Counted from the first letter of the stretch, positions 36,121-45,104 are shown. The stretch is DNA of 64,000 nt from Microvirga thermotolerans (GCF_009363855.1 NZ_CP045423.1:2324001-2388000); one strand, 5' to 3'. The notes: generated by a model not told the origin, from the letters alone. Translations and numbers: made by a program.

Positions 36121-36851
36121 CAGAGAATCTCCCGGGCGACCGGCACGCGGCGCCGCCGGCGGATCAGCCACCAGACGCCCGCCAGGTCGAGGATGCCGAC
36201 CCAGAGCCGGTCGAACAGTCCGTACTTGGATTGGCCCGCATGGCGGTGGCGGTCCACCACGTCGACATGGGCGATCTCATAGCCCTCGCGCTTCACGAGG
36301 GCCGGCATGAAACGGTGGAGCGCGTCGAAATAGGGCAGCCGAAGATAGACGTCGCGGCGGAAGGCCTTCAGGCCGCATCCGGTGTCGCGGGTCCCGTCCT
36401 TGAGCACGCGACCGCGGACCGCGTTGGCGATCCGGGACTGCCACCTCTTCCCCGCGCCCTTCCGGCCGATCCGCTGCCCTGCGACCAGCCCGACCGAAGG
36501 GGCGCCGAGGGCGGCGACGAGCTTCGGGATAAATGCCGGATCGTTCTGCCCGTCGCCGTCGAGGGTGACGATGACGTCGCCCCGGGCCGCGTGGACACCC
36601 GTGCGGACCGCCGCGCTCTGCCCGCAGCTCGCCTCGTGCTTCACGAGGCGGAGCCAGGGTCGGGTCTCGCGGGCCCTCAGCACCGCGGCCGCCGTATCGT
36701 CGGTCGAGCCGTCGTCCACGTAGATCGCCTCGAAGGGGCCGAGCGGCGCGCAGGCGCGCTCGATCTCCTCCACGAGGGGGAGAACGTTGGGCGCCTCGTT
36801 CTTGACGGGCACGACGACGCTGATGCGCGGGGCCGGAACGGGATCGGTCAT
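36120..36851 (-). CDS. Family 2 glycosyltransferase (polyprenyl-phosphate sugar transferase-like)
   Basis: The 243-residue GT-A enzyme has ISVVVPVKNEAPNVLPLVEEI, the metal-site region YVDDGSTDDT and GDVIVTLDGDGQNDP, and DTGCGLKAFRR. The closest known types are DPM1/ArnC enzymes that load a sugar onto polyprenyl phosphate. It is probably membrane-associated; the C-terminus has one hydrophobic segment (LWVGILDLAGVWWLI). It sits between the ArnT-like and LAB_N genes on one strand. Confidence 0.9.
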   Translation of the reverse strand: MTDPVPAPRISVVVPVKNEAPNVLPLVEEIERACAPLGPFEAIYVDDGSTDDTAAAVLRARETRPWLRLVKHEASCGQSAAVRTGVHAARGDVIVTLDGDGQNDPAFIPKLVAALGAPSVGLVAGQRIGRKGAGKRWQSRIANAVRGRVLKDGTRDTGCGLKAFRRDVYLRLPYFDALHRFMPALVKREGYEIAHVDVVDRHRHAGQSKYGLFDRLWVGILDLAGVWWLIRRRRRVPVAREIL

Positions 36852-36893
36852 GACTCTACGGCCTGCGGGCCACCTCCGATAAGACGGCCTGCC

Positions 36894-38603
36894 TCACGGC
36901 TCGACCGCATAGGCCCCGATGTCGAGGCGACGACCGCTGTTGATATTGAAGCCGGCGATCCGGGTCGAGAGGGCCGGGTGCAGGCCGAGGCGTTCGTTCT
37001 CGGCCCGGAAGGCGTTCTCGAAGCGCTTCTCGACGAAGACCAGCCGGCAGCCGCCCTGCCGGAGGAAGGCGGAAGCCTCCTCGCCGGTCTCGAGCATCTC
37101 CAGGTTCGTGCCGGTCAGGAAGACGAGGCTCGGTTCCCTGTAGCCGAGGGTGGCGACGAGCGGGTTCTCGCAGGACATGTTTCGGGCGACCTCGGCCAGG
37201 CGCGGCGACAGCTTGAGGGAGCGCAGATCGAGCTGGGCGAAGCCGAAGACGCCCACCGACAGGCAGGCGGCGGACGCGAACCCGAGCCAGAGGCTCCTGA
37301 CCACCTGGTTGCGGACGAAGAGCCGCCAGGCATAGAGCGCGATCAGCGACGCCGCGGCCGTGGCCGGCAGGCCGCGATACGGCAAGGTATGGTCGAGGGA
37401 CCAGTTCACCGCGGACAGTCCGACCATGAGCCCCACGGGGATGAGCGGGATCAGGACCGTCGAAATCTTGGCCGCCGGCCGGTGCGGACCGACGAAGTGG
37501 CGAAGAACGGCGATCACCGTGATGACGGCGATGGCCGGATAGAGCGGCATCACGTAATGCGGAAGCTTCGTCGGAACGGCCTCGAAGACGAGCCACGAGG
37601 GCACGATCCATGCGAGGCAGAACGCCACCGCATCCTCGCGCCTGTGCTGCCAAGCGAAGGGAGCGGCGATGGCGGCGAAGACCGCCCCCGGCCAGAACGT
37701 GGCGAAGAAGGCGAGCAGGTAGAACCCCGGCGGCGCCCAATGGTAGCGCTGCGCGGTGCCGACCTTGCCCAGCATGTCGTGGCCGACGGCCTCCGAATAG
37801 AAGGCGCCACCGCTCTTGATGGCGATGGCGACGAACCAGGGGAGGACGACGAGCAGGGTGAAGAGAGCGCCCAGGCCCGGCCTCAGGGTCAGGAGCCAGC
37901 GGGCCGAGCGGTCCCTGTAGGACAGGATCGCCGCCGTCAGCCCGGCGAACATCAGCACGAGCGGACCCTTGACGAGGATGCCTGCAGCGAAGCCCAGCCA
38001 GAAGATCCCGAGCGTCCGCCTGGGCAGAACCCCTGCCCCGCGGCTCAGATAGGCCCGCGCCAGGCCGCCCATCACCGCCACCGAGCAGGCGGTCAGGACC
38101 GCGTCCGTCTTGGCGAGGCGCGCCTCGACCATCAGGATGACGGATGTCGCCATCAGGGCGGCGGCGAGGAAGGCGCCGCGCCGCCCCAGGAAGGCGAGCG
38201 AAGCCCAGTAGGTCAGGAGCACCGCGGCGAGTGCCCCCAAGAGCGACGGAATCCGGTAGAGCGCGATGGTGGTCCGGGCCTCCGGAACGCCGAGGGCCTC
38301 TCCGATGGAAACGGTCGCGCTCTGAAGCCAGTAGATGCCGACCGGCTTCTTGTGCCGGGCCTCGTCCTGGAAACGGATGTCCACGAACTCGTGCGTTTCG
38401 AGCATCTGCTTGGAGGCCTGGGCATAGCGCGGCTCGTCCCGGTCCATGGGCTGGAGGGAGGAGAAGCCCGGCAGGAAGCAGACGAGGGACAGGAGGACGA
38501 GAACCAGGCAGAGCCTGAAATGGCTCCGCTCGACGGCATTCGCCACCTGCGCCGGCGAGAACGGGCGCAGCGACAAGCGCGGCTGAGGGACCATACCGTC
38601 CAT
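36894..38603 (-). CDS. Family 39 (ArnT-like) membrane glycosyltransferase
   Basis: The 569-residue polytopic membrane protein of the PMT/ArnT type has DRDEPRYAQASKQML in the first periplasmic loop (with the catalytic Asp-Glu pair). YWLQSATVSIGEALG, VEARLAKTDAVLTACS and KLPHYVMPLYPAIAV follow in the membrane domain. It likely moves a sugar from polyprenyl phosphate onto lipid A or another envelope acceptor. ATG 38603 has GGAG eight bases upstream. The two downstream genes complete a donor-synthesis and transfer operon. Confidence 0.9.
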   Translation of the reverse strand: MDGMVPQPRLSLRPFSPAQVANAVERSHFRLCLVLVLLSLVCFLPGFSSLQPMDRDEPRYAQASKQMLETHEFVDIRFQDEARHKKPVGIYWLQSATVSIGEALGVPEARTTIALYRIPSLLGALAAVLLTYWASLAFLGRRGAFLAAALMATSVILMVEARLAKTDAVLTACSVAVMGGLARAYLSRGAGVLPRRTLGIFWLGFAAGILVKGPLVLMFAGLTAAILSYRDRSARWLLTLRPGLGALFTLLVVLPWFVAIAIKSGGAFYSEAVGHDMLGKVGTAQRYHWAPPGFYLLAFFATFWPGAVFAAIAAPFAWQHRREDAVAFCLAWIVPSWLVFEAVPTKLPHYVMPLYPAIAVITVIAVLRHFVGPHRPAAKISTVLIPLIPVGLMVGLSAVNWSLDHTLPYRGLPATAAASLIALYAWRLFVRNQVVRSLWLGFASAACLSVGVFGFAQLDLRSLKLSPRLAEVARNMSCENPLVATLGYREPSLVFLTGTNLEMLETGEEASAFLRQGGCRLVFVEKRFENAFRAENERLGLHPALSTRIAGFNINSGRRLDIGAYAVEP

Positions 38604-39062
38604 TGAATGCTCCGGCGGCGGCAATGCCTACTCACATCGAACGACTTCGCGAGGGGGCAGGCCCCTCGGAAGGCGCTGATGTCTCCCAAAGCCAGGGGGA
38701 AGTCAAATGGACGGAAGGTAGCGGGGCCGCACGGCCCCGCCGCAGGAGGCGGCTTTCCCTAGGGACTTTCCTGGGGACCGGCCCGGGATGGCGGTCGCGG
38801 TGCGCAGCCGCCTGTTGCCCTATTCCTTGTGCGGCGGGAGGGTTGCCGGGCACCTGCCTGGCGGTTCCGCGGATCATCCCGGCCTCGGCGGGGGCCCTTG
38901 GCGGGACTCGACATGAACCTGCGCGCCCGGCTGCGGAGCTGCCGGTTCCGGGGCGGGTGCCAGCGGGACCGATTTGCTGTAGGACTCCAAACCGCCTTCG
39001 GGATCGCGCCAGTCCCGGCCATTCGGGACAAGGAGCGGTTCCGCCGCCAGACAGAGACAAAC
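38604..39062. other. Divergent intergenic region
   Basis: It lies between the ArnT-like gene and the dehydratase. It contains a stable hairpin, GCGGGGCC (38721-38728) with GGCCCCGC (38733-38740). No gene with a convincing start is seen. Confidence 0.5.
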
Positions 39063-40058
39063 ATGACCACGCCCCTTCGACAGGATTCCCGCCCCGATCT
39101 GCCGCCGTCGCCGACCTATGAGGACGTGGTGGCCGCGTCTCAGCGCATCGCGGGCGTCGCGCATCGCACGCCGGTGCTGACCTCGCGCACGGCCGACGCC
39201 CTCACGGGCGCCACCCTGTTCTTCAAGGCCGAGAACCTGCAGCGGGCCGGAGCCTTCAAATTCCGCGGCGCCTACAACGCCATCGCCCGGCTTCCCGAGG
39301 AGGCCAGGAAACGCGGGGTCGTCGCCTTCTCCTCCGGCAACCACGCCCAGGCCATCGCCTATGCGGGCCAGCTCCAGGGCGTGCCGCGCGTCATCATCAT
39401 GCCGCAGGACGCCCCTGCCATGAAGGTGGCCGCCACGAAGGGCTACGGCGGCGAGGTCGTGCTCTACGACCGCTACACGGAGGACCGGGAGGCCATCGGG
39501 CGGAAGCTGTCCGCCGAGCGGGGGCTGACCCTCATCCCTCCTTACGACCACGAGGACGTGATCGCCGGCCAGGGCACGGCCGCGAAGGAACTCATCGAGG
39601 AGGTCGGCCACCTCGACATGCTGTTCGTCTGCCTCGGCGGAGGCGGACTGCTGGCCGGGTCGGCCCTCGCCGCCCACGCGCTGTCGCCGGGGTGCCGCGT
39701 TTACGGCGTGGAGCCGGAAGCCGGCAATGACGGGCAGCGCTCGTTCCGGAGCGGCGAGATCGTGCGGATTCCCGTTCCCACCACCATCGCCGACGGTGCG
39801 CAGACGACCTATCTCGGTTCCAGAACCTTTCCGATCATCCGCGCCCTCGCCGAGGACGTCGTGACGGTGACGGACGCCATGCTGGTGGACGCCATGCGCT
39901 TCTTCGCCGAGCGCATGAAGATCGTCGTCGAGCCCACGGGCTGCCTCGCGGCCGCGGCGGTCCTGAACGGGATCGTCCCCTGCCGCGGCAAGCGCGTCGG
40001 CATCGTCCTGAGCGGCGGCAACGTGGATCCCCAGGCATTCGCCAGGTTCCTCGCCTGA
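39063..40058 (+). CDS. Threonine/serine dehydratase (PLP fold type II)
   Basis: The 331-residue enzyme has the Schiff-base lysine Lys66 in GAFKFRGAYN, the phosphate-side SSGNHAQA and the cofactor loop GGGGLLAGSAL. VEPTGCLAAAAV and LSGGNVDP close the active site. It deaminates threonine or serine (or threo-3-hydroxyaspartate) to 2-oxo acids. It has no C-terminal ACT domain, so it is not the isoleucine-inhibited biosynthetic IlvA type. Confidence 0.88.
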   Translation: MTTPLRQDSRPDLPPSPTYEDVVAASQRIAGVAHRTPVLTSRTADALTGATLFFKAENLQRAGAFKFRGAYNAIARLPEEARKRGVVAFSSGNHAQAIAYAGQLQGVPRVIIMPQDAPAMKVAATKGYGGEVVLYDRYTEDREAIGRKLSAERGLTLIPPYDHEDVIAGQGTAAKELIEEVGHLDMLFVCLGGGGLLAGSALAAHALSPGCRVYGVEPEAGNDGQRSFRSGEIVRIPVPTTIADGAQTTYLGSRTFPIIRALAEDVVTVTDAMLVDAMRFFAERMKIVVEPTGCLAAAAVLNGIVPCRGKRVGIVLSGGNVDPQAFARFLA

Positions 40059-40103
40059 GCCTGTCGCCTGCCCCATCCCTTGAAAGCCAGGAGAGAAAGG
40101 GAC

Positions 40104-40595
40104 ATGAGCCTCGAATCCGTCCGCGACTTCCTTGCCAGAAAGGCGCCGGAGATCCGCATCATCGAGAAGCCGACCAGCACCGCGACCGTCGCCCAGGCCG
40201 CGGAAGCGCACGGCGTGGAGCCCGGACGGATCGCCAAAACCCTGTCCCTGCGGGTCGGCGGGCGGAGTTTTCTGGTCGTCACCCGCGGCGATGCGCGCCT
40301 CGACAACCGGAAGATCAAGGCGGTGTTCGGCGGCAAGGCCTCGATGCTCGGCGCCGAAGAGGTCGAGGCCCTGACGGGGCATCCTGTCGGGGGCGTCTGC
40401 CCCTTCGGCCTTGCGAATCCCCTGCCCGTCTACTGCGACGTTTCCCTTAAGGCGTTCGACGAGGTCGTGCCGGCGGCGGGCGACATCCATGCGGCCGTCC
40501 GGATCGCGCCGCAGCGTATGGCCGAGCTCGTCGAAGCTGATTGGGTCGACGTGTGCCAGGAACCTGCCCCGGCGGAGGGGGCGAACCTCCCCTGA
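40104..40595 (+). CDS. YbaK/EbsC-family aminoacyl-tRNA deacylase
   Basis: The 163-residue protein has the prolyl-tRNA editing fold: STATVAQAAEAHGVEPGRIAKTLSLRV, the catalytic lysine region RLDNRKIKAVFG and GHPVGGVCPFGL. Such proteins clear mischarged tRNAs such as Cys- or Ala-tRNA-Pro. The start at 40104 follows GAGAAAGG. It lies 45 bp after the dehydratase and is probably in the same transcript. Confidence 0.9.
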   Translation: MSLESVRDFLARKAPEIRIIEKPTSTATVAQAAEAHGVEPGRIAKTLSLRVGGRSFLVVTRGDARLDNRKIKAVFGGKASMLGAEEVEALTGHPVGGVCPFGLANPLPVYCDVSLKAFDEVVPAAGDIHAAVRIAPQRMAELVEADWVDVCQEPAPAEGANLP

Positions 40596-40655
40596 CGGAG
40601 GTTTCGCGCAACCTACGGACCCCGCTCGGGGCATGGCCGATGAAAGGACGAGGCG

Positions 40656-41087
40656 ATGGTGGAGAAGACCGCGGGCTCGATGGTCTTCGGGGGCGGGGCG
40701 AGGGTGGCGCAGATCCGCATAGCCCGTCCCACGGACAGGCTGGACGACGTGGTCGCCTTCTGGCGCGATGGCCTCGCGCTCCCCGAGATCGGCGGCTTCA
40801 CGGACCACGACGGCTACGATGGCGTCATGCTCGGGCTGCCGGACCGTTCGGTCCATCTCGAATTCACCCGCCACCGGGACGGTAGCCCCTGCCCGGCTCC
40901 GAGCCGAGACAACCTGCTCGTCCTCTACGTGCCGGACAAGGCCGAGTTCGAAGCCCTCCAAGCCCGCTTCGCGGCGCTCGGCCATGCCCCGGTGGAGCCG
41001 GAGAACCCCTATTGGAGGGACAAGAGCGTCACCTACGAGGACCCGGACGGCTGGCGCCTCGTGATCTGCAATACGCCCGGGATCTGA
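40656..41087 (+). CDS. VOC (glyoxalase/bleomycin-resistance) family protein
   Basis: The 143-residue protein has the two beta-alpha-beta-beta-beta modules of the VOC fold: AQIRIARPTDRLDDVVAFWRDGL, SVHLEFTRH, and the C-terminal module ending SVTYEDPDGWRLVIC. The metal ligands appear to be a His in HLEF and the Glu/Asp of YEDPDG. The substrate is unknown. Confidence 0.85.
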   Translation: MVEKTAGSMVFGGGARVAQIRIARPTDRLDDVVAFWRDGLALPEIGGFTDHDGYDGVMLGLPDRSVHLEFTRHRDGSPCPAPSRDNLLVLYVPDKAEFEALQARFAALGHAPVEPENPYWRDKSVTYEDPDGWRLVICNTPGI

Positions 41088-41277
41088 CGGCCTCCGGTTC
41101 CCCGGGCCGAAGGCCTGCGCCCGACGCGATTCAGGGAACCGGTAAACCAAACATAAGGGTTGTGCATTATCTTGGCATAAGGCCAAGGCTGGCGAGGTGA
41201 CGGGTATCCGGCAACGCCGCCGCGGCCTGTTTGCAACTTCCGCCCCTTCGGGCGGATCGAGGGCATAAGGACCGCAC

Positions 41278-41715
41278 ATGACGGACGACGAAGTCGAGAC
41301 GGTCGCAGCGGAGCTCGCCAAGGCAGGCGGCCACTCCTGGTATCCCGGACGCGAGCGCGGCCCTTTCAAGGTGGTGGCCGACCGCTATCGCGACCGCGCA
41401 CGGCTCGCCATTGCCGCGCTCGACCGCCTGCGTGCCAGCAGGCATGCCTTCGCCGCCATCGGCGATGCCTCGGGCGAAGCCGAAGCCCTGTCCAGCGTGA
41501 CCGGCGAGCTTCGCCCTTCGATCGATGGCGCCGGGCTCACGGTCGGCGACTCGGTTCTCTACCGCCCCCCGGGAGACCAGCGGTTTTATCAATGCCGCGT
41601 CGAGAAGATCGAGCAAGGGCGCGCCTATCTCGTCCCCGACATCAAGATCTGCACGGGCTGGGTCGACATCAAGAATCTCGTTCCTGTGACCGAAGAGGCG
41701 AAGCGTGACGCCTAA
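41278..41715 (+). CDS. Hypothetical protein, 145 aa
   Basis: No family is recognised. The N-terminal half is helical and charged (DEVETVAAELAKAGG, ADRYRDRARLAIAALDRLRAS). The C-terminal half (GLTVGDSVLYRPPGDQRFYQCRVEKIEQGRAYLVP) reads like a small SH3-like beta barrel. There is no signal peptide. ATG 41278 begins after a short AT-rich stretch that may hold its promoter. Confidence 0.65.
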   Translation: MTDDEVETVAAELAKAGGHSWYPGRERGPFKVVADRYRDRARLAIAALDRLRASRHAFAAIGDASGEAEALSSVTGELRPSIDGAGLTVGDSVLYRPPGDQRFYQCRVEKIEQGRAYLVPDIKICTGWVDIKNLVPVTEEAKRDA

Positions 41716-41737
41716 GCTTGGCCTGGAGCGGCGGAAC

Positions 41738-41842
41738 TAGAGCATCGAGCGCAAGAGTGGGAGCCGGTCTTGCGCGAAAAGATGCTCAAGATCAGAAACT
41801 TGGAGCATCGGACGTGAGTTCGCGTTCACGTCCGATGCTCTA
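41738..41842. repeat. 105-bp dispersed palindromic repeat, copy 2
   Basis: It has the same length and borders (TAGAGCAT...ATGCTCTA) as the copy at 524-628, about 90% identical by eye. Differences in the first stem are compensatory: GCGCAAGA (41749-41756) pairs with TCTTGCGC (41768-41775), where copy 1 has an A-T pair in place of this G-C. The second stem, GAGCATCGGACGTGA, is perfectly paired over 15 bp here. Confidence 0.87.
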
Positions 41843-41949
41843 GGCAGATCTTCGAAACAGTTTTCCTATCAACCGATACGTCAGCATTTCGTTGACAGAC
41901 GAAGGCTGCTTGCTTTTATGCGTCACGACCTTCGGCGCTGGTTCGGATC

Positions 41950-42180
41950 GTGCGGTACTATTTCCACCTGACAAACGGGCATGACGCCATTCGCGACGAG
42001 GAGGGCACGGAGGTGTCCGATCCTCAGGCGGCCCTGTCTTCCGCGATGGAAGCCATCGAGGAATTGCGCGCATCCGATCCGTCCTATTCCCAGGACTGGG
42101 TGGGCTGGCGCCTGGAAGTGGTCGATTCCTCCGGCCGCCTCGTCCAAAGCCTGCCGCTCGTCGATTCCGCCTCCCACTGA
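41950..42180 (+). CDS. DUF6894 family small protein, 76 aa
   Basis: RYYFHLTNGHDAIRDEEGTE, followed by a short helix and GWRLEVVDSSGRLVQSLPL, is the DUF6894 pattern that is abundant in Methylobacteriaceae. The function is unknown. Translation starts at GTG 41950. The gene lies just after the second repeat copy and is convergent with the sulfide island. Confidence 0.8.
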   Translation: MRYYFHLTNGHDAIRDEEGTEVSDPQAALSSAMEAIEELRASDPSYSQDWVGWRLEVVDSSGRLVQSLPLVDSASH

Positions 42181-42182
42181 AG

Positions 42183-42209
42183 CGGGGCGCCAGAGGCGGG
42201 CCCGCCCCG
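42183..42209. terminator. GC-rich hairpin between convergent genes
   Basis: CGGGGCG (42183-42189) pairs with CGCCCCG (42203-42209), and the loop contains a further GGCGGGCCCGCC palindrome. It lies between the stops of the DUF6894 gene and the metallo-hydrolase gene. No T-run follows, so the terminator call is tentative. Confidence 0.45.
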
Positions 42210-42210
42210 T

Positions 42211-43098
42211 CTAGACGACGCTTTCCGCGCCCCCCTTCAGCTTCACGGGGATCAGGAGATAGCGCACGCCGTTGGCCTCGGCAGGCGGGAACCTGCCGGC
42301 GCGGATGTTGGTCTGAATCGAGGGCAGCAGCAGGCGCGGCGCCGCGAGCTTGGCATCCCGGGCCGTGCGCATGGCGACGAATTCGTCTTCCGTGACGCCC
42401 TCCTGCACGTGCACGTTCTTCTCCCGCTGCTCGGCGACCGTCGTCTCCCACGCATAGGTATCCCGGCCGGGAGCCTTGTAGTCATGGCACATGAACAGCC
42501 GCGTTTCCGGCGGCAGCGTCAGCAGGCGCTTGATCGAACGGTACAGCTTGCGCGCGTCGCCACCGGGGAAGTCGGCGCGGGCGGTGCCGTAATCCGGCAT
42601 GAACATGGTGTCCCCGACGAACACCGCATCCTCCACCTTGTAGGAGACGTCGGCCGGGGTGTGGCCTGGGGTGTGCAGGACCTCCACGTCGAGCTCGCCG
42701 ATCTTGAACCGCTCGCCGTCCCTGAAGAGGCGGTCGAAGTCGCGTCCCTCCGTGTCGAGGTCCGTGGCGTTGAAGATCGGGCGGAAGATCCGCTGCACTT
42801 CCGTGATGTGCTCGCCGATGCCGATCTTCGCGCCCGTCTTGGCCTTGATGTAGGGCGCGCCGGAGAGATGGTCGGCATGGGCGTGGGTCTCGAGCGCCCA
42901 CTCGACAGTGTAGCCCGCATCCTCCGCCGCCTTCAGCATGGCCTCGACGGAACGCGTGTCCACGGTGCCTGAATTGTGGTCGTAATCGAAGACGGGGTCG
43001 ATCATCGCCGCCCGCTTGGTCACCGGATCCGCCACCAGGTAGCTCACGGTATTGGTGGGCTCGTCGAAGAAGGCCTGGATGATGGGCTGGCCTGACAT
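42211..43098 (-). CDS. Persulfide-dioxygenase-like MBL-fold hydrolase 1 (Blh-type)
   Basis: The 295-residue metallo-beta-lactamase-fold protein has THAHADH (His72, His74, Asp76, His77), HTPGHTPADVSY, GDTMFMPDYGTARADFPGG and CHDYKAPGRD. This matches the ETHE1/Blh group that oxidises glutathione persulfide to sulfite. It is divergent from the rhodanese gene across a region holding the ArsR-type operator. A ribosome site (GGAG) precedes ATG 43098. A paralogue lies at 45105-46016. Confidence 0.88.
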   Translation of the reverse strand: MSGQPIIQAFFDEPTNTVSYLVADPVTKRAAMIDPVFDYDHNSGTVDTRSVEAMLKAAEDAGYTVEWALETHAHADHLSGAPYIKAKTGAKIGIGEHITEVQRIFRPIFNATDLDTEGRDFDRLFRDGERFKIGELDVEVLHTPGHTPADVSYKVEDAVFVGDTMFMPDYGTARADFPGGDARKLYRSIKRLLTLPPETRLFMCHDYKAPGRDTYAWETTVAEQREKNVHVQEGVTEDEFVAMRTARDAKLAAPRLLLPSIQTNIRAGRFPPAEANGVRYLLIPVKLKGGAESVV

Positions 43099-43132
43099 GG
43101 TCTGAACTCCTCGATGGTTCGTCGATTTGCAG

Positions 43133-43178
43133 TTGACAATATATGAGCATAATCTAAATAAGCAATATCTAATTTAAA
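43133..43178 (+). promoter_or_regulatory. Promoter and BigR-type operator of the rhodanese operon
   Basis: TTGACA (43133-43138), a 16-bp spacer and TAAATA (43155-43160) form a promoter. The -10 overlaps an AT-rich box starting CTAAATAAG (43154) and ending ATTTAAA (43178). The same layout (TTGACT-N16-TAAATA and a box of the same length, 19 of 25 positions shared by my count) lies upstream of the ArsR-type regulator at 47408-47453. It sits between two divergent sulfur genes and could control both. Confidence 0.72.
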
Positions 43179-43214
43179 TGGCTGAAGCCAGCCGCACACA
43201 TTCGGAGAACGACC

Positions 43215-43760
43215 ATGTCCCTGCCCACCCTTTCGCCCAAGGACGCCAAGCGCCTGCTGGACCGGGGCGCGACCCTCATGGACATCCGCGAGGCGGACGA
43301 GCATGCCCGGGAGAGGATCCCCGGCGCCCGCCTGATGCCCCTTTCCAAGCTCGATGAGGCCGAGCTCGCCCTGCATGGGGGCCGCCCGGTGATCTTCCAC
43401 TGCAAGAGCGGCGCGCGCACCAAGGGCAGCGCCACCCGCCTTGCGGCCAAGGTCGGCGGAACCTGCGAGGCTTTCATCGTCGAAGGCGGCATCGATGCCT
43501 GGAAGAAGGCCGGGCTCCCGGTCGCGGTCGACCGCCGCCAGCCGCTCGAGCTGCAGCGGCAGGTACAGATCGGCGCCGGAAGCATGGCGTTCGCCGGCAC
43601 GCTCCTGGGCCTGCTCGTCTCGCCCTGGTTCCTGATCGTTCCGACTTTCGTCGGCGCAGGCCTGATGGTGGCGGGGATCACCGGCTTCTGCGGGATGGCG
43701 CGAATCCTGGTGAAGGCGCCCTGGAACCGCGCCGTCTACGGACAACCCCAGCGCGCCTGA
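43215..43760 (+). CDS. Rhodanese-like sulfurtransferase with membrane DUF2892 domain
   Basis: The 181-residue protein has a rhodanese domain (about 5-110) with catalytic Cys63 in FHCKSGART. A C-terminal pair of membrane helices (about 122-165) of the DUF2892 type ends GFCGMARIL. It probably hands sulfane sulfur on at the inner membrane. It is the first gene of a plus-strand run with the TauE/SafE and TIGR01244 genes. Confidence 0.9.
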   Translation: MSLPTLSPKDAKRLLDRGATLMDIREADEHARERIPGARLMPLSKLDEAELALHGGRPVIFHCKSGARTKGSATRLAAKVGGTCEAFIVEGGIDAWKKAGLPVAVDRRQPLELQRQVQIGAGSMAFAGTLLGLLVSPWFLIVPTFVGAGLMVAGITGFCGMARILVKAPWNRAVYGQPQRA

Positions 43761-43811
43761 ACCCTTCGGCGTTCGAGAGCAACCGATGCCCCAAGCCATC
43801 CGGAGATCGCG

Positions 43812-44594
43812 ATGATGCTGTCCCTCACCCAGAGCGCCCTCGGCCTCGCCTCGGGTTCGCTCGTCGGCTTCACGCTCGGCCTCGTGGGCGGCGGCGGCTC
43901 GATCCTGGCCGTGCCGCTGCTCGTCTATCTCGTCGGCGTGACCAACCCACACGTGGCGATCGGCACGAGCGCGATTGCGGTGGCGGCGAACGCCGCCGCC
44001 AACCTCGCCAACCATGCCCGCGCCGGGAACGTGAAGTGGCGCTGCGCCCTCGTCTTCTCCGTGGCCGGGGTCGTCGGCGCCTTCGGCGGCTCCACCCTCG
44101 GCAAGGCGGTCGACGGGCAGAAGCTCCTCGCCCTCTTCGCCGTTGTGATGATGGCGGTCGGGACCCTCATGCTGCGCAAGCGCGGCGGCGGCGGGGAAGC
44201 GACGGTCAGGCTCAGCCGCGAGAACTTTCCCAAGCTCGTCGGGATCGGCCTGGCGACGGGAGCGCTGTCCGGCTTCTTCGGCATCGGGGGCGGCTTCCTG
44301 ATCGTGCCCGGGCTGATTCTGGCCACGGGCATGCCGATCCTCTACGCGGTCGGCTCGTCGCTCGTGGCCGTCACCGCCTTCGGCCTCACCACGGCCGCCA
44401 ACTATGCCTTCTCCGGCCTGGTCGACTGGACGCTGGCGGCGTTGTTCATCGGCGGCGGCGTGATTGGCGGGCTGCTGGGGGCCCGCTCGGCCGCCAGGCT
44501 CGCCGGCCGGAAAGGCGCGCTGAACACGGTCTTCGCCACTCTCATCTTCGCGGTGGCGGCCTATATGCTCGTGCGTAGCCTCAACCTAGCCTGA
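43812..44594 (+). CDS. TauE/SafE family sulfite/anion exporter
   Basis: The 260-residue protein has about eight membrane helices in two homologous halves, each with the family glycine motif: GFTLGLVGGGGSILAVPLLVY and GALSGFFGIGGGFLIVPGLIL. TauE/SafE proteins export sulfite or sulfoacetate. Here it would remove sulfite made by the persulfide dioxygenases. It lies 51 bp after the rhodanese gene. ATGs at 43812 and 43815 are both possible. Confidence 0.92.
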   Translation: MMLSLTQSALGLASGSLVGFTLGLVGGGGSILAVPLLVYLVGVTNPHVAIGTSAIAVAANAAANLANHARAGNVKWRCALVFSVAGVVGAFGGSTLGKAVDGQKLLALFAVVMMAVGTLMLRKRGGGGEATVRLSRENFPKLVGIGLATGALSGFFGIGGGFLIVPGLILATGMPILYAVGSSLVAVTAFGLTTAANYAFSGLVDWTLAALFIGGGVIGGLLGARSAARLAGRKGALNTVFATLIFAVAAYMLVRSLNLA

Positions 44595-44638
44595 CCCCTC
44601 GGACCCGCCGATAGCATCGGCCCGCAAGGAGACGTTTC

Positions 44639-45082
44639 ATGAAAGCCGTCGCGCTGACGCCCAACCTCTCGGTCGCCCCGCAGCTGACCGAGGCGGACCT
44701 CCAGCAGGCCGCCGCGGCCGGCTACCGCACGATCGTCAACAACCGTCCCGACGGCGAGGCTCCGGACCAGCCCCGGAGCGCGGATCTCGCGGCTGCCGCG
44801 AAGCGCCTGGGACTGGAGTACCGGCACATCCCGGTCGTGCCGGGACAGTTGCCGGACGAGCTGGTGGAGGCGTTCCGGACGACCTTCACGGAGGCGGAGA
44901 AACCGGTCCTCGCCTTCTGCCGGACCGGCACACGCTCGACCTCGCTGTGGGCCCTCGCAGCCACCGACCGGCTCACGCCCGCCGAGATCCTCCAGACCGC
45001 CGCCGAGGCGGGCTACGATCTGGAGGCCCTGCGCCCCCGCCTGCAGGCGACCGCACGCTCGCGGGCCGCCGGACGGGAATGA
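44639..45082 (+). CDS. TIGR01244 (DUF442) sulfurtransferase / phosphatase-like protein
   Basis: The 147-residue protein has a phosphatase-like P-loop CRTGTRS (Cys94) and the family N-terminus LTPNLSVAPQLTEADLQQAAAAGYRTIVNNRPDGE. In Blh proteins of Agrobacterium and Xylella this domain is fused in front of the metallo-hydrolase and acts as the sulfurtransferase. Here it is a separate gene. It ends 22 bp from the convergent stop of the second hydrolase. Confidence 0.9.
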   Translation: MKAVALTPNLSVAPQLTEADLQQAAAAGYRTIVNNRPDGEAPDQPRSADLAAAAKRLGLEYRHIPVVPGQLPDELVEAFRTTFTEAEKPVLAFCRTGTRSTSLWALAATDRLTPAEILQTAAEAGYDLEALRPRLQATARSRAAGRE

Positions 45083-45104
45083 GGACGCGCGGAGACCCTC
45101 TCCC

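Noticed and set aside
38874..38990. Short minus-strand frame with a Pro/Ala-rich end between the ArnT-like gene and the dehydratase
   Set aside because: It reads somewhat like a protein tail but has only a TTG as possible start and would be under 40 residues; no support beyond composition.
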